Positions 15,946-23,458 of a stretch of DNA of 64,000 nucleotides are shown piece after piece; position 1 is the first letter of the stretch; each line of letters opens with the position of its first letter. The DNA is from Diplolepis rosae. Taxonomy: Eukaryota; Arthropoda; Insecta; Hymenoptera; Diplolepididae. The stretch is from assembly GCA_030998225.1 (NCBI GenBank), contig JAPYXD010000686.1:2418001-2482000 (forward strand), read 5' to 3'. The notes beneath the pieces are model-generated. The model searched no databases, was not told the DNA's origin, and saw nothing but the letters and a program-made list of their open reading frames with translations. The position numbers and the translations under genes were made by a program.

Positions 15946-15949
15946 GTAG
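15946..15949. repeat. Target site duplication, left copy (GTAG)
   Basis: GTAG sits immediately before the LTR that starts with TGTAAC. The same GTAG follows the 3' LTR at 24138-24141. Removing the element and one copy restores an uninterrupted satellite monomer ('aatttgtaggtaatgg'). This proves insertion into pre-existing satellite with no loss of target sequence. Confidence 0.93.
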
Positions 15950-16258
15950 TGTAACGAGGGTACACTAGCGCCCCGGGAGGACACAGCCCTGCGACCGGAA
16001 TTCGGGGGAACTTGGCCCGGCATGCCCTACGATGACGCGCCGTCGCCGGTTACCGGCTGCTAGTAGTTAGGATCTAGGTCAGCGTGTCAATACAAGTTGA
16101 CTACCTTTTTCGTTGTGCCTGTAGACTGTGCTTCGGAGTGTCGCGCACCGACTTGTAAGTTTTAATAAATCTAGTTACCGCGATTGTGATTTTTATTTGG
16201 TGTGCACCTTCTCGGCGTCCCTTCCTTTTCCCCTCCTCAGTTTGCGACCCCGGTCACA
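15950..16258 (+). repeat. 5' long terminal repeat (309 bp)
   Basis: It begins TGTAAC and ends GGTCACA, with the usual TG...CA ends. It is 98.7% identical to the 3' LTR, differing at 15954 (A, versus C at 23833), 15971 (C, versus T at 23850), 16036 (C, versus G at 23915) and 16121 (G, versus T at 24000). The first 130 bases are GC- and CpG-rich ('cgccgtcgccggttaccgg'). No clear TATA box is visible. The TCAGC near 16078 could be an initiator, but this is weak. The AATAAA at 16164 is followed by a T-rich and GT-rich stretch, consistent with an R/U5 boundary shortly after it. Confidence 0.95.
16164..16169 (+). promoter_or_regulatory. Polyadenylation signal AATAAA in the 5' LTR
   Basis: A perfect AATAAA lies 214 bases into the LTR, followed about 25 bases later by 'tttttatttggtgtg', a typical GU/U-rich downstream element. 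The functional copy for the full-length transcript would be the one in the 3' LTR. Confidence 0.6.
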
Positions 16259-16262
16259 AACT

Positions 16263-16273
16263 TGGCGCCCAAC
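16263..16273 (+). other. Primer-binding site, tRNA-Lys type
   Basis: TGGCGCCCAAC begins 4 bases after the 5' LTR. It is complementary to the 3' end of tRNA-Lys(CUU) (...GTTGGGCG plus CCA), which several retroviruses and gypsy-like elements use to prime minus-strand synthesis. The match is 11 bases. After that the sequence departs from the tRNA. Confidence 0.85.
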
Positions 16274-16454
16274 CAAAAAACCCACGAAAATCCTATTTAG
16301 CCAAATAGTGGAAAATCCTCCAGCCGAGAAAACACAAAGTAATAAAATTGCCAAGTGACAAAAGAAAAATACAGTGCGGTGAAAAATTAAGTGAAAAACA
16401 AAAATAAAATAAAGGAATAGCAGACATCACGAGTAAGTAACGTAAAATAAGTCG
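16274..16454 (+). other. 5' leader of the retrotransposon
   Basis: This is an A-rich untranslated stretch between the primer-binding site and the gag ATG. An open frame of 76 codons crossing the LTR and leader (16128-16358) has no recognisable motif and is not called as a gene. The leader probably carries packaging information (inference from family). It contains a strong candidate 5' splice site at 16433. Confidence 0.7.
16433..16438 (+). promoter_or_regulatory. Candidate 5' splice donor (GTAAGT)
   Basis: GTAAGT in the context 'cacga|GTAAGTaac' matches the intron side of the metazoan donor consensus. It lies 22 bases before the gag start codon. Retroviruses and insect errantiviruses use a donor in or near this place to make the subgenomic mRNA for the 3' gene. 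The natural partners are the acceptors at 23450 and possibly 22400. Confidence 0.5.
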
Positions 16455-18752
16455 ATGAGATTAAGGTCCGGAAAAGTAAAAAAGAATAGAAAAATGGCCA
16501 ATAAAAATAAAGTTATCGAAAGTGAAAAAATAAAAGAAATAGAATTGGAAAATAAATTATCAAAGAATGAATTAAGGGGGGAAAAGAGTGAAAATGAAGA
16601 AATAACGGAAAATAAAATGAAAGAAGTAGAATTAGAGATTAGAGAGAGACAGCATGCCAACAAAACAGGCACAATACCGAAAGCCACAATACGTAGCATA
16701 GAGACAATTTCAAAACCACGCGACAAAGACGGACGAAGCAAGGACATATTACAGAAACACAACATGGACACAGAAATAATAAATAGTACTTACAAAGGCA
16801 TGCTATCTCCTAATACGGAAAATACGGTAGGTTATTGGCGAATATTAGAGGAAGAAGAAAATTTAGATTTAGATAAAATAAAAGGTCGGGAATTAGAATT
16901 AGAGTACTTAGAGAGAGAACGCGAAATAAGAAGAAACGAAATGAAAAAACTAGATAAGGAGAGGGTAGAGATCGAAAAAATAATTAGGGAAAAATTGGAA
17001 AAGGATAAATTAGAGCTAGAAATATACAAAAGAACGCAAAGGGATGAAAAGGATAAAACATTCGAAATAGACTCATTTATAGAAACGAATAAGGAATTTT
17101 GGAAAGAAGCAGAAATACTAATTGAAAACGAGGAACCAAAGAACAACAAATCAAAAATCCTAGAATTAACCCTAGAAATAAAATCTTTAAAGGAAAAAAT
17201 GGAACAAATCCTAAATAATACGCAAAATAAAACTTTAGAAATACACAACGCACAGACCATAGTTAGCCCTACAGTAGAAGGCCAAATAAAAGTAAATAGA
17301 AATAGAATAACAAAAACGGACAAAGGGTCAGATAACAGAAGAGTAGAAGAAAACGAAGAAGACCAAAGTACGTTTAAATTACCAACACCAGCTCCCCGGA
17401 AATTAATAAGAAATGCGATAATAACCACCACGGAAAATAAACAAAACGAGACGCAAGTCGAAAGATACAACGACCAAAGTGGAGAAAATAATAATCTAAC
17501 CGATGAAGACGTACAGGACGACGAATTACAAACAATGCGAGCATCGCTTTTCCCATTCGGAATGGTCCAAACACCTTTCCAAATTATGTCGAATTGGCCG
17601 ATTAAATTCGGAAATAATACAAATGACAGCCCAACAATTTTCTTAAGTAATTTATTAAGGTTTAAAAGGGGATACAAAATCAAAGAAGAGGATACTTTAG
17701 AAAATTTAGACGCCGTATTGATAGGAGAAGCTCAATGTTGGTACCAAGTAAATAAAAGAAATTGGCATAACTTGGAAGATTTCATACAAGAATTCAAACA
17801 GGTCTATTTGAATGAAAAGTACCTAGAAGTAATTCATAACAAAATAAGATATTGTAATCAAAAGAAAAATCAAGAAATTCACAGTTTCATAATAGAAATG
17901 AGACAGTTATTCGAGAAATTAGAACCACTTCCCAGCTTGGAATGGCAATTAAAAAAAGTTTACGGGAATTTAAGACTCGAATATAAAATTTACATTACAA
18001 GAAATTCATTCAAAAATTTTACAGAATTAGAAATATTAGGACGCGAATGGGAAGCAGAAATGGCAAAATCAAGAATGAAAGGGCAAGAAATTAAAATATG
18101 GGAGAACAATAGGAATGACAGATTGTATATAAGAGAACAAGAGAGAAACCAAGAGCAACAAAACAATCAAAGCCATGAAAATAATTATGAAAGACAAAAT
18201 AATAGTAAATACGAATTATACAACATACAAAGCAGACAACAATTCCAGCCAAGATATGCCAACAACGGGACCAAATATTTCTATAACAACCAAAGAAGCC
18301 AAAACACATACCCACAAAACCGAGGTATTAACAAATTTCAAAATAGAGTAGGAGTTAACTATAACCAAAATTACAGATACCCAAATCCAAACAATTGGTT
18401 TATGAAAGAGGAAAATCAAATAGCCAGATACAGCAACAGACAACAGCTCGAAGGGAACCCCAAATTACCAGAACTAACATACAACCTAAGAGACGAAAAC
18501 CAAAGAAAGGAACTAGAGGACATGGAACAGAACAAACAGGAAACAAATGACAACAATAAAGGAAGATATCAAGAAAATAATAAATGGGAGTTGAACCCAA
18601 AGGCAAGAGAATTCACCCAGTACAGGGAACAAAAAGGAGAAAACAGCAGCAATACAGCACAACAGCTAATAAAATGTTATAATTGCGGAGGCAAAGGACA
18701 TATGCAACGCGACTGTTGGTACAGTCAGGGAAACGCAAACGGAGGCTACTAG
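16455..18752 (+). CDS. gag: Gag polyprotein
   Basis: This 765-residue structural polyprotein would form the virus-like particle in the cytoplasm and bind the genomic RNA. The start is the first ATG after the leader. Residues about 1-255 are extremely rich in Lys and Glu, with a probable long coiled coil at about 125-255. Residues about 361-545 look like the conserved Ty3/Gypsy gag capsid region: several Trp residues, 'NWPIKFGNNTND', then 'LFEKLEPLPSLEWQLKKVYG' and 'RNSFKNFTELEILGREWEAE'. Residues about 555-735 are Asn/Gln-rich and low complexity. A CCHC zinc knuckle (C741, C744, H749, C754) closes the protein, 11 residues from its end. The frame is intact. The protein is larger than many gypsy Gags because of the charged N-terminal extension. 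The 3' end overlaps the protease frame and contains the frameshift signal. Confidence 0.93.
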   Translation: MRLRSGKVKKNRKMANKNKVIESEKIKEIELENKLSKNELRGEKSENEEITENKMKEVELEIRERQHANKTGTIPKATIRSIETISKPRDKDGRSKDILQKHNMDTEIINSTYKGMLSPNTENTVGYWRILEEEENLDLDKIKGRELELEYLEREREIRRNEMKKLDKERVEIEKIIREKLEKDKLELEIYKRTQRDEKDKTFEIDSFIETNKEFWKEAEILIENEEPKNNKSKILELTLEIKSLKEKMEQILNNTQNKTLEIHNAQTIVSPTVEGQIKVNRNRITKTDKGSDNRRVEENEEDQSTFKLPTPAPRKLIRNAIITTTENKQNETQVERYNDQSGENNNLTDEDVQDDELQTMRASLFPFGMVQTPFQIMSNWPIKFGNNTNDSPTIFLSNLLRFKRGYKIKEEDTLENLDAVLIGEAQCWYQVNKRNWHNLEDFIQEFKQVYLNEKYLEVIHNKIRYCNQKKNQEIHSFIIEMRQLFEKLEPLPSLEWQLKKVYGNLRLEYKIYITRNSFKNFTELEILGREWEAEMAKSRMKGQEIKIWENNRNDRLYIREQERNQEQQNNQSHENNYERQNNSKYELYNIQSRQQFQPRYANNGTKYFYNNQRSQNTYPQNRGINKFQNRVGVNYNQNYRYPNPNNWFMKEENQIARYSNRQQLEGNPKLPELTYNLRDENQRKELEDMEQNKQETNDNNKGRYQENNKWELNPKAREFTQYREQKGENSSNTAQQLIKCYNCGGKGHMQRDCWYSQGNANGGY

Positions 18753-19582
18753 AGGCGAATAGTAGCCCGCAGAAATACCAAATCAGATCGCCAAAGAAAA
18801 CCGAAACAAACAACACACCAGACGAAACAAGAATGCACATAATAATAAAATGGGAAAAAACAAAATATAAAGTATTAGTGGACACAGGTGCAACCCACTC
18901 ATATATCAGCAAAGAATTCTTTAAACAGATAGAAAAATCGGACTACGAAATCAAAAAACCAAGCAACGACAAATTAATAGTTGCAAATGGCCAGAAATTA
19001 GAGATAACGGGACAAGTACTGATTCCGATTGAGGTAGGCCACATTAAAAAGTATTTATTATTTAGATTAGTACCCGAACTGCAATCCACAGGAATCTTAG
19101 GAACAGATATGATAGAAAGACTGGGATTAAAGTTAGATTTCGAAAAGAGAAACTGGTGGCTACCAGAAAAACCACAAATAAAATACAAAATAGAAACAAA
19201 CCCCAAGGAAAACGAAATAAGAGAAAACGAAAAGGAAAGAATAGGAGAACAGAGAAAAACAAGCAACTTACAATGGAGAGAAATACCCACTAGTACCCCA
19301 ACCAACCATACCCGGCCTGTAGTCGTCCAGACAAGGGACACAAAAGGGTCCAAAATACCAGTAAGACAGAGAAGTCTAATCCCACAAGAAAATAAAAAAC
19401 AGAGGCAAGAAGTCACTAGTTTTAGTCCCTTAGAAGAAGAAAACGTAATACAAACAGCTCTCAAAGCAAAAATCAAGAGTGAAGATAAACAAAGAGTAAA
19501 GGAAATAGAGAAAGAACCCGAAAAGGAAATAAAAAATAAATTAAAACTGAAAAGAGAACGAAACGAAGAAAGCAAGAATTAA
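18683..19582 (+). CDS. pol: Pol N-terminal part: aspartic protease (ends at an in-frame TAA)
   Basis: This is the retroviral-type aspartic protease that would cut Gag and Gag-Pol. The open frame has an ATG at 18683, but the protein is expected to be made by -1 frameshifting at 18734, so residues before about 17 are probably not expressed. The active-site motif is V-L-V-D-T-G-A (D67-A70), followed by 'THSYIS'. 'STGILGTDMIERLGLKLDF' (residues about 135-153) matches the C-terminal part of the fold. Residues from about 165 form a Lys/Glu-rich linker. The frame stops at TAA 19580-19582. The same frame then stays open into the reverse transcriptase with no other stop, so this TAA is most simply a nonsense mutation inside pol rather than a natural gene end. 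Confidence 0.88.
   Translation: MRRQRTYATRLLVQSGKRKRRLLEANSSPQKYQIRSPKKTETNNTPDETRMHIIIKWEKTKYKVLVDTGATHSYISKEFFKQIEKSDYEIKKPSNDKLIVANGQKLEITGQVLIPIEVGHIKKYLLFRLVPELQSTGILGTDMIERLGLKLDFEKRNWWLPEKPQIKYKIETNPKENEIRENEKERIGEQRKTSNLQWREIPTSTPTNHTRPVVVQTRDTKGSKIPVRQRSLIPQENKKQRQEVTSFSPLEEENVIQTALKAKIKSEDKQRVKEIEKEPEKEIKNKLKLKRERNEESKN
18728..18792 (+). promoter_or_regulatory. Programmed -1 ribosomal frameshift signal (slippery site plus stem-loop or pseudoknot)
   Basis: GGGAAAC at 18728-18734 lies in the gag frame exactly as X XXY YYZ (G|GGA|AAC), a heptamer known from primate type D retrovirus gag-pro junctions. After 9 bases, GGCTACTA (18744-18751) pairs perfectly with TAGTAGCC (18760-18767) around an 8-base loop. 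GGCGA in that loop (18754-18758) can pair with TCGCC at 18788-18792, making an H-type pseudoknot with a 5-bp second stem. The gag TAG stop (18750-18752) lies within the stem. Slippage by -1 moves ribosomes from the gag frame into the protease frame, which matches the relative frames of the two ORFs. Confidence 0.85.
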
Positions 19583-19723
19583 GAAGTATCGAGGGAAAGA
19601 AAAGAAACAGAAAACGAAAAATGCGAGGGAATAATTGAACTAAATGAAAACCAAGGACAACAATTAAGAAAATTAATCGAAAGAAAGGTTAACAAAACAG
19701 GAATAAAACTAGAACCTACACAC

Positions 19724-20659
19724 ATGACAGAACACAAAATAAACGTACAGGGCCACGAACCAATAAAACAAAGATATTACCATGTCTCACCCAAAGTAAG
19801 AGAGTACATGTACGAAGAAATAGATAAAATGTTGGAAGAAGACATAATTGAACCCTCAGACAGCGATTGGTCAAACCCGGTAGTTATGATAAAGAAACCC
19901 AACGGAAAATATAGATTCTGCTTGGATTTCAGAAAAGTAAATAAAATAACAAAAAAAGACCTGTACCCAATACCAATCATGGCAGAAATTTTAGATGCAT
20001 TAAGGTCAGCAAGATACATATCAAAAATTGATCTCCGCTCAGCATACCACCAAATACCACTAGAAGAAGAATCAAGAAAAATAACAGCATTCACAGTACC
20101 AGGAAAAGGAATGTACCAATTTAAAAGAATGCCATTCGGTTTAACAAACGCTCCAGCTACGTTCCAGCGTTTAATGGATAAAATAATAACACCAGACTTA
20201 AAACCTAACGTATTCTGCTACCTCGATGACATAATTATAGTAACAGAAAACTTCGAAGAACATTTGAAAAATTTAGAAATAGTTCTAGAAAAAATAAACC
20301 AAGCAAGATTAACAATAAATCTGGAAAAGTGCGAATTTGGATGCTCGGAAGTGAAATACTTAGGATTTGTAGTAAACGAAAAAGGACTATTAATGGACGA
20401 AAAAAATAAAACCTATACTAGAATTCCCAACACCAAAAAATGTGTAACAACTGCAAAGAATTACAGGAATGACATCATGGTACAGAAGATTTATACCAAA
20501 ATTTTCGGAAATAATGGAACCTTTATACACACTATTAAAGAAAGGAATAGAGTGGAAATGGGACATAGAACAAGAACAGGCATTAGAAAAAATAAAAAAA
20601 TTACTAACAACAAAACCAATACTGGCATGCCCAAACTTTCATCATCCATTTCAACTTGA
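19724..20659 (+). CDS. pol: Pol middle part: reverse transcriptase fingers and palm (frameshifted at its end)
   Basis: This is an RNA-dependent DNA polymerase domain. Motifs in order: 'SNPVVMIKKPNGKYRFCLDF' (residues 50-69), 'KIDLRSAYHQIPL' with catalytic D103, 'RMPFGLTNAPATFQRLMD' (135-152), and YLDD (166-169), the catalytic aspartate pair. 'VKYLGFVV' (210-217) follows. True homology ends at about residue 227. The remaining residues come from a wrong frame, because the 7-A run at 20400-20406 appears to have lost one base. The ATG at 19724 is only the first Met after the TAA at 19580. The frame is already open from 19583, so this was never a separate gene start. Confidence 0.88.
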   Translation: MTEHKINVQGHEPIKQRYYHVSPKVREYMYEEIDKMLEEDIIEPSDSDWSNPVVMIKKPNGKYRFCLDFRKVNKITKKDLYPIPIMAEILDALRSARYISKIDLRSAYHQIPLEEESRKITAFTVPGKGMYQFKRMPFGLTNAPATFQRLMDKIITPDLKPNVFCYLDDIIIVTENFEEHLKNLEIVLEKINQARLTINLEKCEFGCSEVKYLGFVVNEKGLLMDEKNKTYTRIPNTKKCVTTAKNYRNDIMVQKIYTKIFGNNGTFIHTIKERNRVEMGHRTRTGIRKNKKITNNKTNTGMPKLSSSIST

Positions 20660-22325
20660 AACCGATGCGAGCGATACGGGATTAGGAGCCGTCTTAACCC
20701 AAAATATAAATAACGAAAACTACGTAATAGCGTTCGCAAGCAGAAGCCTCAACGAAGCAGAAAAAAAATATTCAACATCAGAAAAGGAATGCTTAGCAGT
20801 AGTATGGGCAATACGGAAATTCAGACCTTACCTAGAAGGATATACCTTCAAAGTACTAACAGACCATATAGCTTTAAAATGGCTGCATAATTTAAAAAAC
20901 CCGACGGGACGACTAGCAAGATGGGCACTGGAACTACTCGAATACGACTACGAGATAGTATACAGAAAAGGCTCACTAAATTACGCACCAGACGCATTAT
21001 CAAGAACACGCGAAAAGTTGGACTCGGTAGCAAGTACGTTATCAATGGCAAAAGAAAAAGAAAAAGAGAAAAGCAAAGAAACCAACGACGAATGGTATAG
21101 TCACAAACTAAAACAAGTAAAGGAAAAACCAACAGAAAACCCAAACTGGCGAATAAGAGACGACCAACTTTATTTCTTCAGACCAGATCCGTTAAAATCA
21201 AGCTTGAACCTGGATAATAGTCCATGGAAATTAACAATACCGAAGGAATTAAGAGAACAAGTGTTAAAAGAGAACCACGATAATAAACAAGCAGGACATT
21301 TGGGCATGGAGAAAACATATGCAAGAATCGCAGAGAACTATTTCTGGCCAGGTATGTATTCAGAAACATTAAAATACGTAAAAGAATGCGACACATGCCA
21401 AAGAATCAAACCAAAAGTAAACAATCAAGTAGGACTACTGGGAAAAAGAATAATCGAAGAACCATGGACAGTAGTAGCAGCAGACATAATGGGCCCACTG
21501 CCGAGGTCGAAAGCAAAAAACCAATATATACTTGTTTGCGTGGACATGTTCACCAAATGGGTGGAAATAATTCCAGTAAAAAACAAGGTAGCAACAACAA
21601 TAGAAAAGGAATTCCACAGAAGAATCATATCGAAATGGGGAACACCAAGAATATTATTCACAGACAACGGCAAAGAATTCGTGAACAAAATCATGGTAAA
21701 GTTAACGCAAAACTTCGGAATACGACATTCGAAAACACCACGATACCACCCACAATCAAACCCAACAGAAAGATGTAACAGATCAATAAAAACAGCGATC
21801 AAAGCATACCTAGAAAAAGACCATAGAGAATGGGATGAAAATTTAGAAGACCTACAATTCGCGTTAAACACTAGTAAACATGCGTCAACAGGGTTCACAC
21901 CAGCATTCTTAAACCTTGGAAGGGAATTAGAACCAATTCAAACCTTAAACAAAGACTTAATAAACATAGAAGGAATAGAAGCACAAGAAGTAGGGGAATG
22001 GGTAGAAAGACTAAACAGGTTGAAAATAATAAAAGACGAGGTACAGAAAAATTTAGATTTAGCAAATGAAAGGCAGGCAAAATATTATAACTTAAGACGT
22101 AGACCAATTAGCTACGAGATAGGGGAAAAGGTACTAAGAAGCGAAAAAACGTTGTCAAATAAAGCAGATAATATAGCAAAAAAATTAAATAAAAATTTTG
22201 AGGGCCCATTTTTCATAAAAACAAAAGTCTCACCGACAATTTACGAAATAAAAAACAAGAAAGGTAAGTCACTTGGCAATTGGAACATAAAAGACATTAA
22301 AAAATATGTAGAAAAAATTAAGTAA
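20469..22325 (+). CDS. pol: Pol C-terminal part: RT thumb, RNase H and integrase
   Basis: This 618-codon open frame starts at a Met inside the RT thumb ('MTSWYRRFIPKFSEIMEPLY'). RNase H follows with 'FQLETDASD' (D66), 'STSEKECLAVVWAI' (E105/E107), 'VLTDH' (D132) and 'APDALSR' (D175). Integrase has an HHCC zinc-binding domain (H270, H277, C307, C310), then the catalytic triad D339 ('AADIMGP'), D399 ('FTDNGKEF') and E434 ('NPTERCNRS'), with 34 residues between the last two. A GPF module is at 579-581. No chromodomain is seen. All key catalytic residues are present. Upstream in the same frame, TAA at 20445-20447 cuts it off from the RT palm. Its ATG is therefore not a natural start. Confidence 0.9.
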   Translation: MTSWYRRFIPKFSEIMEPLYTLLKKGIEWKWDIEQEQALEKIKKLLTTKPILACPNFHHPFQLETDASDTGLGAVLTQNINNENYVIAFASRSLNEAEKKYSTSEKECLAVVWAIRKFRPYLEGYTFKVLTDHIALKWLHNLKNPTGRLARWALELLEYDYEIVYRKGSLNYAPDALSRTREKLDSVASTLSMAKEKEKEKSKETNDEWYSHKLKQVKEKPTENPNWRIRDDQLYFFRPDPLKSSLNLDNSPWKLTIPKELREQVLKENHDNKQAGHLGMEKTYARIAENYFWPGMYSETLKYVKECDTCQRIKPKVNNQVGLLGKRIIEEPWTVVAADIMGPLPRSKAKNQYILVCVDMFTKWVEIIPVKNKVATTIEKEFHRRIISKWGTPRILFTDNGKEFVNKIMVKLTQNFGIRHSKTPRYHPQSNPTERCNRSIKTAIKAYLEKDHREWDENLEDLQFALNTSKHASTGFTPAFLNLGRELEPIQTLNKDLINIEGIEAQEVGEWVERLNRLKIIKDEVQKNLDLANERQAKYYNLRRRPISYEIGEKVLRSEKTLSNKADNIAKKLNKNFEGPFFIKTKVSPTIYEIKNKKGKSLGNWNIKDIKKYVEKIK

Positions 22326-22400
22326 ACAAATAGAAACACACATAAAATAGTAAATTGACAAACCGATACAGAGACACAACGAAAATAATTATGTTAACAG
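22326..22400 (+). other. Spacer between pol and the first accessory ORF, with a weak candidate splice acceptor
   Basis: This is a 75-base A-rich stretch. It ends in 'ttatgttaacag' at 22400, directly before ATGATGG of the next ORF. An AG at this position could act as a 3' splice site that places the ORF at the start of a subgenomic mRNA. The pyrimidine tract is poor, so support is weak. Confidence 0.35.
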
Positions 22401-23195
22401 ATGATGGAGCAGAAACTAAACCTAAAGTGCGAGCGATGTTATCGAGAGATAACAGTGGCAGAAGCTTTAAAACACAAATGCCCGAGACTTCTTGACCTAA
22501 TCCAGACCCCGCTTGTCCCAGAATCACCAGAAGAAGAAAAACAGAGAAAAGAAGAAATAAGAAGAAGAGAGGAAGCAAGAAGAGAAATAGAATTGAAGAA
22601 TGAGTTTAAGAAGATACATAGAGAGGAAAAACTGAAACAGGAAGGAAAAGAGCCCGAAGGGAAAAAAGAAAAGAAATTGCAAGAAGAAATACTAAAGATA
22701 ATCAAAGAAACCAGAGAAAAAATGGGAATAAAAAGCTATGAAGAGGAAAAAAAAGAATGGGAAGAAAAGAAGAAACAAGAAGAAGACTTTATAAAATGGA
22801 GGAAAGAAAAACTGCAAAGAATATATACAAACGAACTAAAAGAAGAAGACAGGAAAAGAGAACAAGAAAAATGCGATAAAGAATGGAAGAAACAGAGAGA
22901 AGAGCTTAGACGATGGGAAGAAAATCAAGAGCAGGAAAGGAGGGCCTGGAAAGAAGAAAGAGAAAAAGAGAAAGAAGAAAAGATAATGTTCCAAAAAATA
23001 AGAGAGGAAAAAGAAGAAAGGGAAAGAAGAACATGGAACGAAGGAATAGAAAGAAAAAAGAAAGAACTGAGGGAGAAGAAAGAACGCGAAGAAAAAGAAA
23101 AAGAACTAAGAAAAACACTTGAAGAATTAGAAAAAGACACAGACAGGACAGCGACACAGAATCTGATGATTCAACGAAAACGATTATTTACATAG
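22401..23195 (+). CDS. Accessory ORF in the env position: zinc-finger-like N-terminus plus long charged helix (unknown function)
   Basis: I do not recognise this 264-residue protein. The N-terminus has a C-x2-C-x11-H-x-C pattern (C10, C13, H25, C27) resembling a C2HC zinc finger. From about residue 45 to 250 it is almost entirely Glu, Lys and Arg with regularly spaced Leu, Ile and Trp, predicting a very long charged helix or coiled coil. No signal peptide, transmembrane segment or furin-like site is visible, so it is not a recognisable envelope protein. It begins 75 bases after pol in the same orientation. Two adjacent ATGs (22401, 22404-side context 'atgatgg') give the start. It may be expressed from a spliced mRNA. 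Low complexity makes chance similarity to coiled-coil proteins likely. Its intact frame within an element with broken pol suggests it is or was functional. Confidence 0.7.
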   Translation: MMEQKLNLKCERCYREITVAEALKHKCPRLLDLIQTPLVPESPEEEKQRKEEIRRREEARREIELKNEFKKIHREEKLKQEGKEPEGKKEKKLQEEILKIIKETREKMGIKSYEEEKKEWEEKKKQEEDFIKWRKEKLQRIYTNELKEEDRKREQEKCDKEWKKQREELRRWEENQEQERRAWKEEREKEKEEKIMFQKIREEKEERERRTWNEGIERKKKELREKKEREEKEKELRKTLEELEKDTDRTATQNLMIQRKRLFT

Positions 23196-23458
23196 TAAAT
23201 AAGAACTAAAATTAATAAAAAATGTACATTAAATTAATGGAAAAGGATCAAAATAAGATAAAATATTTTCTTTTTTCTATTTCGATTCGTTTATACATCG
23301 ACCGAATTCAAAGAAGAATCAAAATAATAAAAATTTTTTTTTCTCGTTGTATAAATAATTAAAATAAATAAATAAAATCAAGCAAATCGTCTTGTTTACA
23401 ATAAAATAATAGTATAAATGTTTAGAAGTAGATAAACTATTTAATTTCAGGTACGGCA
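23196..23458 (+). other. AT-rich noncoding stretch with candidate splice acceptor before the second accessory ORF
   Basis: I see no open frame of note. The sequence is AT-rich ('aataaataaataaaatc'). It ends with 'ctatttaatttcag' at 23437-23450, a good 3' splice-site match (pyrimidine-rich, CAG). The next ATG follows 8 bases later at 23459. This makes the region look like the 3' end of an intron whose donor could be GTAAGT at 16433. Confidence 0.5.

Larger units (their letters stand above)
1..15949 (+). repeat. Tandem satellite array, left block (about 153-bp monomer)
   Basis: The block consists of head-to-tail copies of an AT-rich monomer of 152-154 bp, about 104 copies, with no change of orientation seen. 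The period can be measured from successive 'gtattgag' landmarks, for example at 121, 274 and 427. Each monomer has recognisable blocks: 'ttgaaaacgtc', 'ctacgtatggggat', 'tttgtaggtaattgtcac', 'acaatatt', 'ttgagctgcgtttgatat' and a T-rich stretch before the next 'cacttggg'. Short A and T tracts recur through the monomer, which could favour DNA curvature (inference). No gene is present. Short open frames in this block simply read through monomers. The block continues after the retrotransposon at 24142. A centromeric or pericentromeric location is plausible but not shown by the sequence. Confidence 0.97.
18683..22325 (+). pseudogene. pol: pol as a whole: disrupted by two nonsense codons and one frameshift
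   Basis: The three pieces above form one colinear pol. Lesions seen are: TAA at 19580-19582 between protease and RT, same frame on both sides; a one-base change of frame at the A-run 20400-20406, after which homology continues in the next frame; and TAA at 20445-20447 in that next frame, within the palm-thumb junction. Catalytic motifs of every domain are otherwise intact. This copy should not produce full-length Gag-Pol and would need enzymes from another copy to move. Base-calling error is possible for the homopolymer lesion and less likely for the two substitutions. Confidence 0.85.

Noticed and set aside
1..15949. CRISPR array
   Set aside because: The period is about 153 bp and the entire unit is repeated. 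There are no unique spacers, so this is a satellite.
16128..16358. 76-codon open frame across the 5' LTR and leader
   Set aside because: It overlaps the LTR U5, the primer-binding site and the leader, has no motif, and is not expected to be translated.
20442..20450. Possible programmed readthrough at GTG TAA CAA in pol
   Set aside because: It lies downstream of an unprogrammed frame change within the RT palm-thumb junction, where related elements have no stop. A simple nonsense mutation fits better.
21386..21778. 130-codon + strand frame inside integrase, and the 69-codon frame at 22913
   Set aside because: Both are alternative frames within genes with clear integrase motifs or continuous charged-helix coding. 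They have no start context or motif of their own.
22401..23195. Accessory ORF as an envelope gene
   Set aside because: It has no signal peptide, transmembrane segment, cleavage site or cysteine-rich ectodomain, and the composition is almost entirely charged helix.
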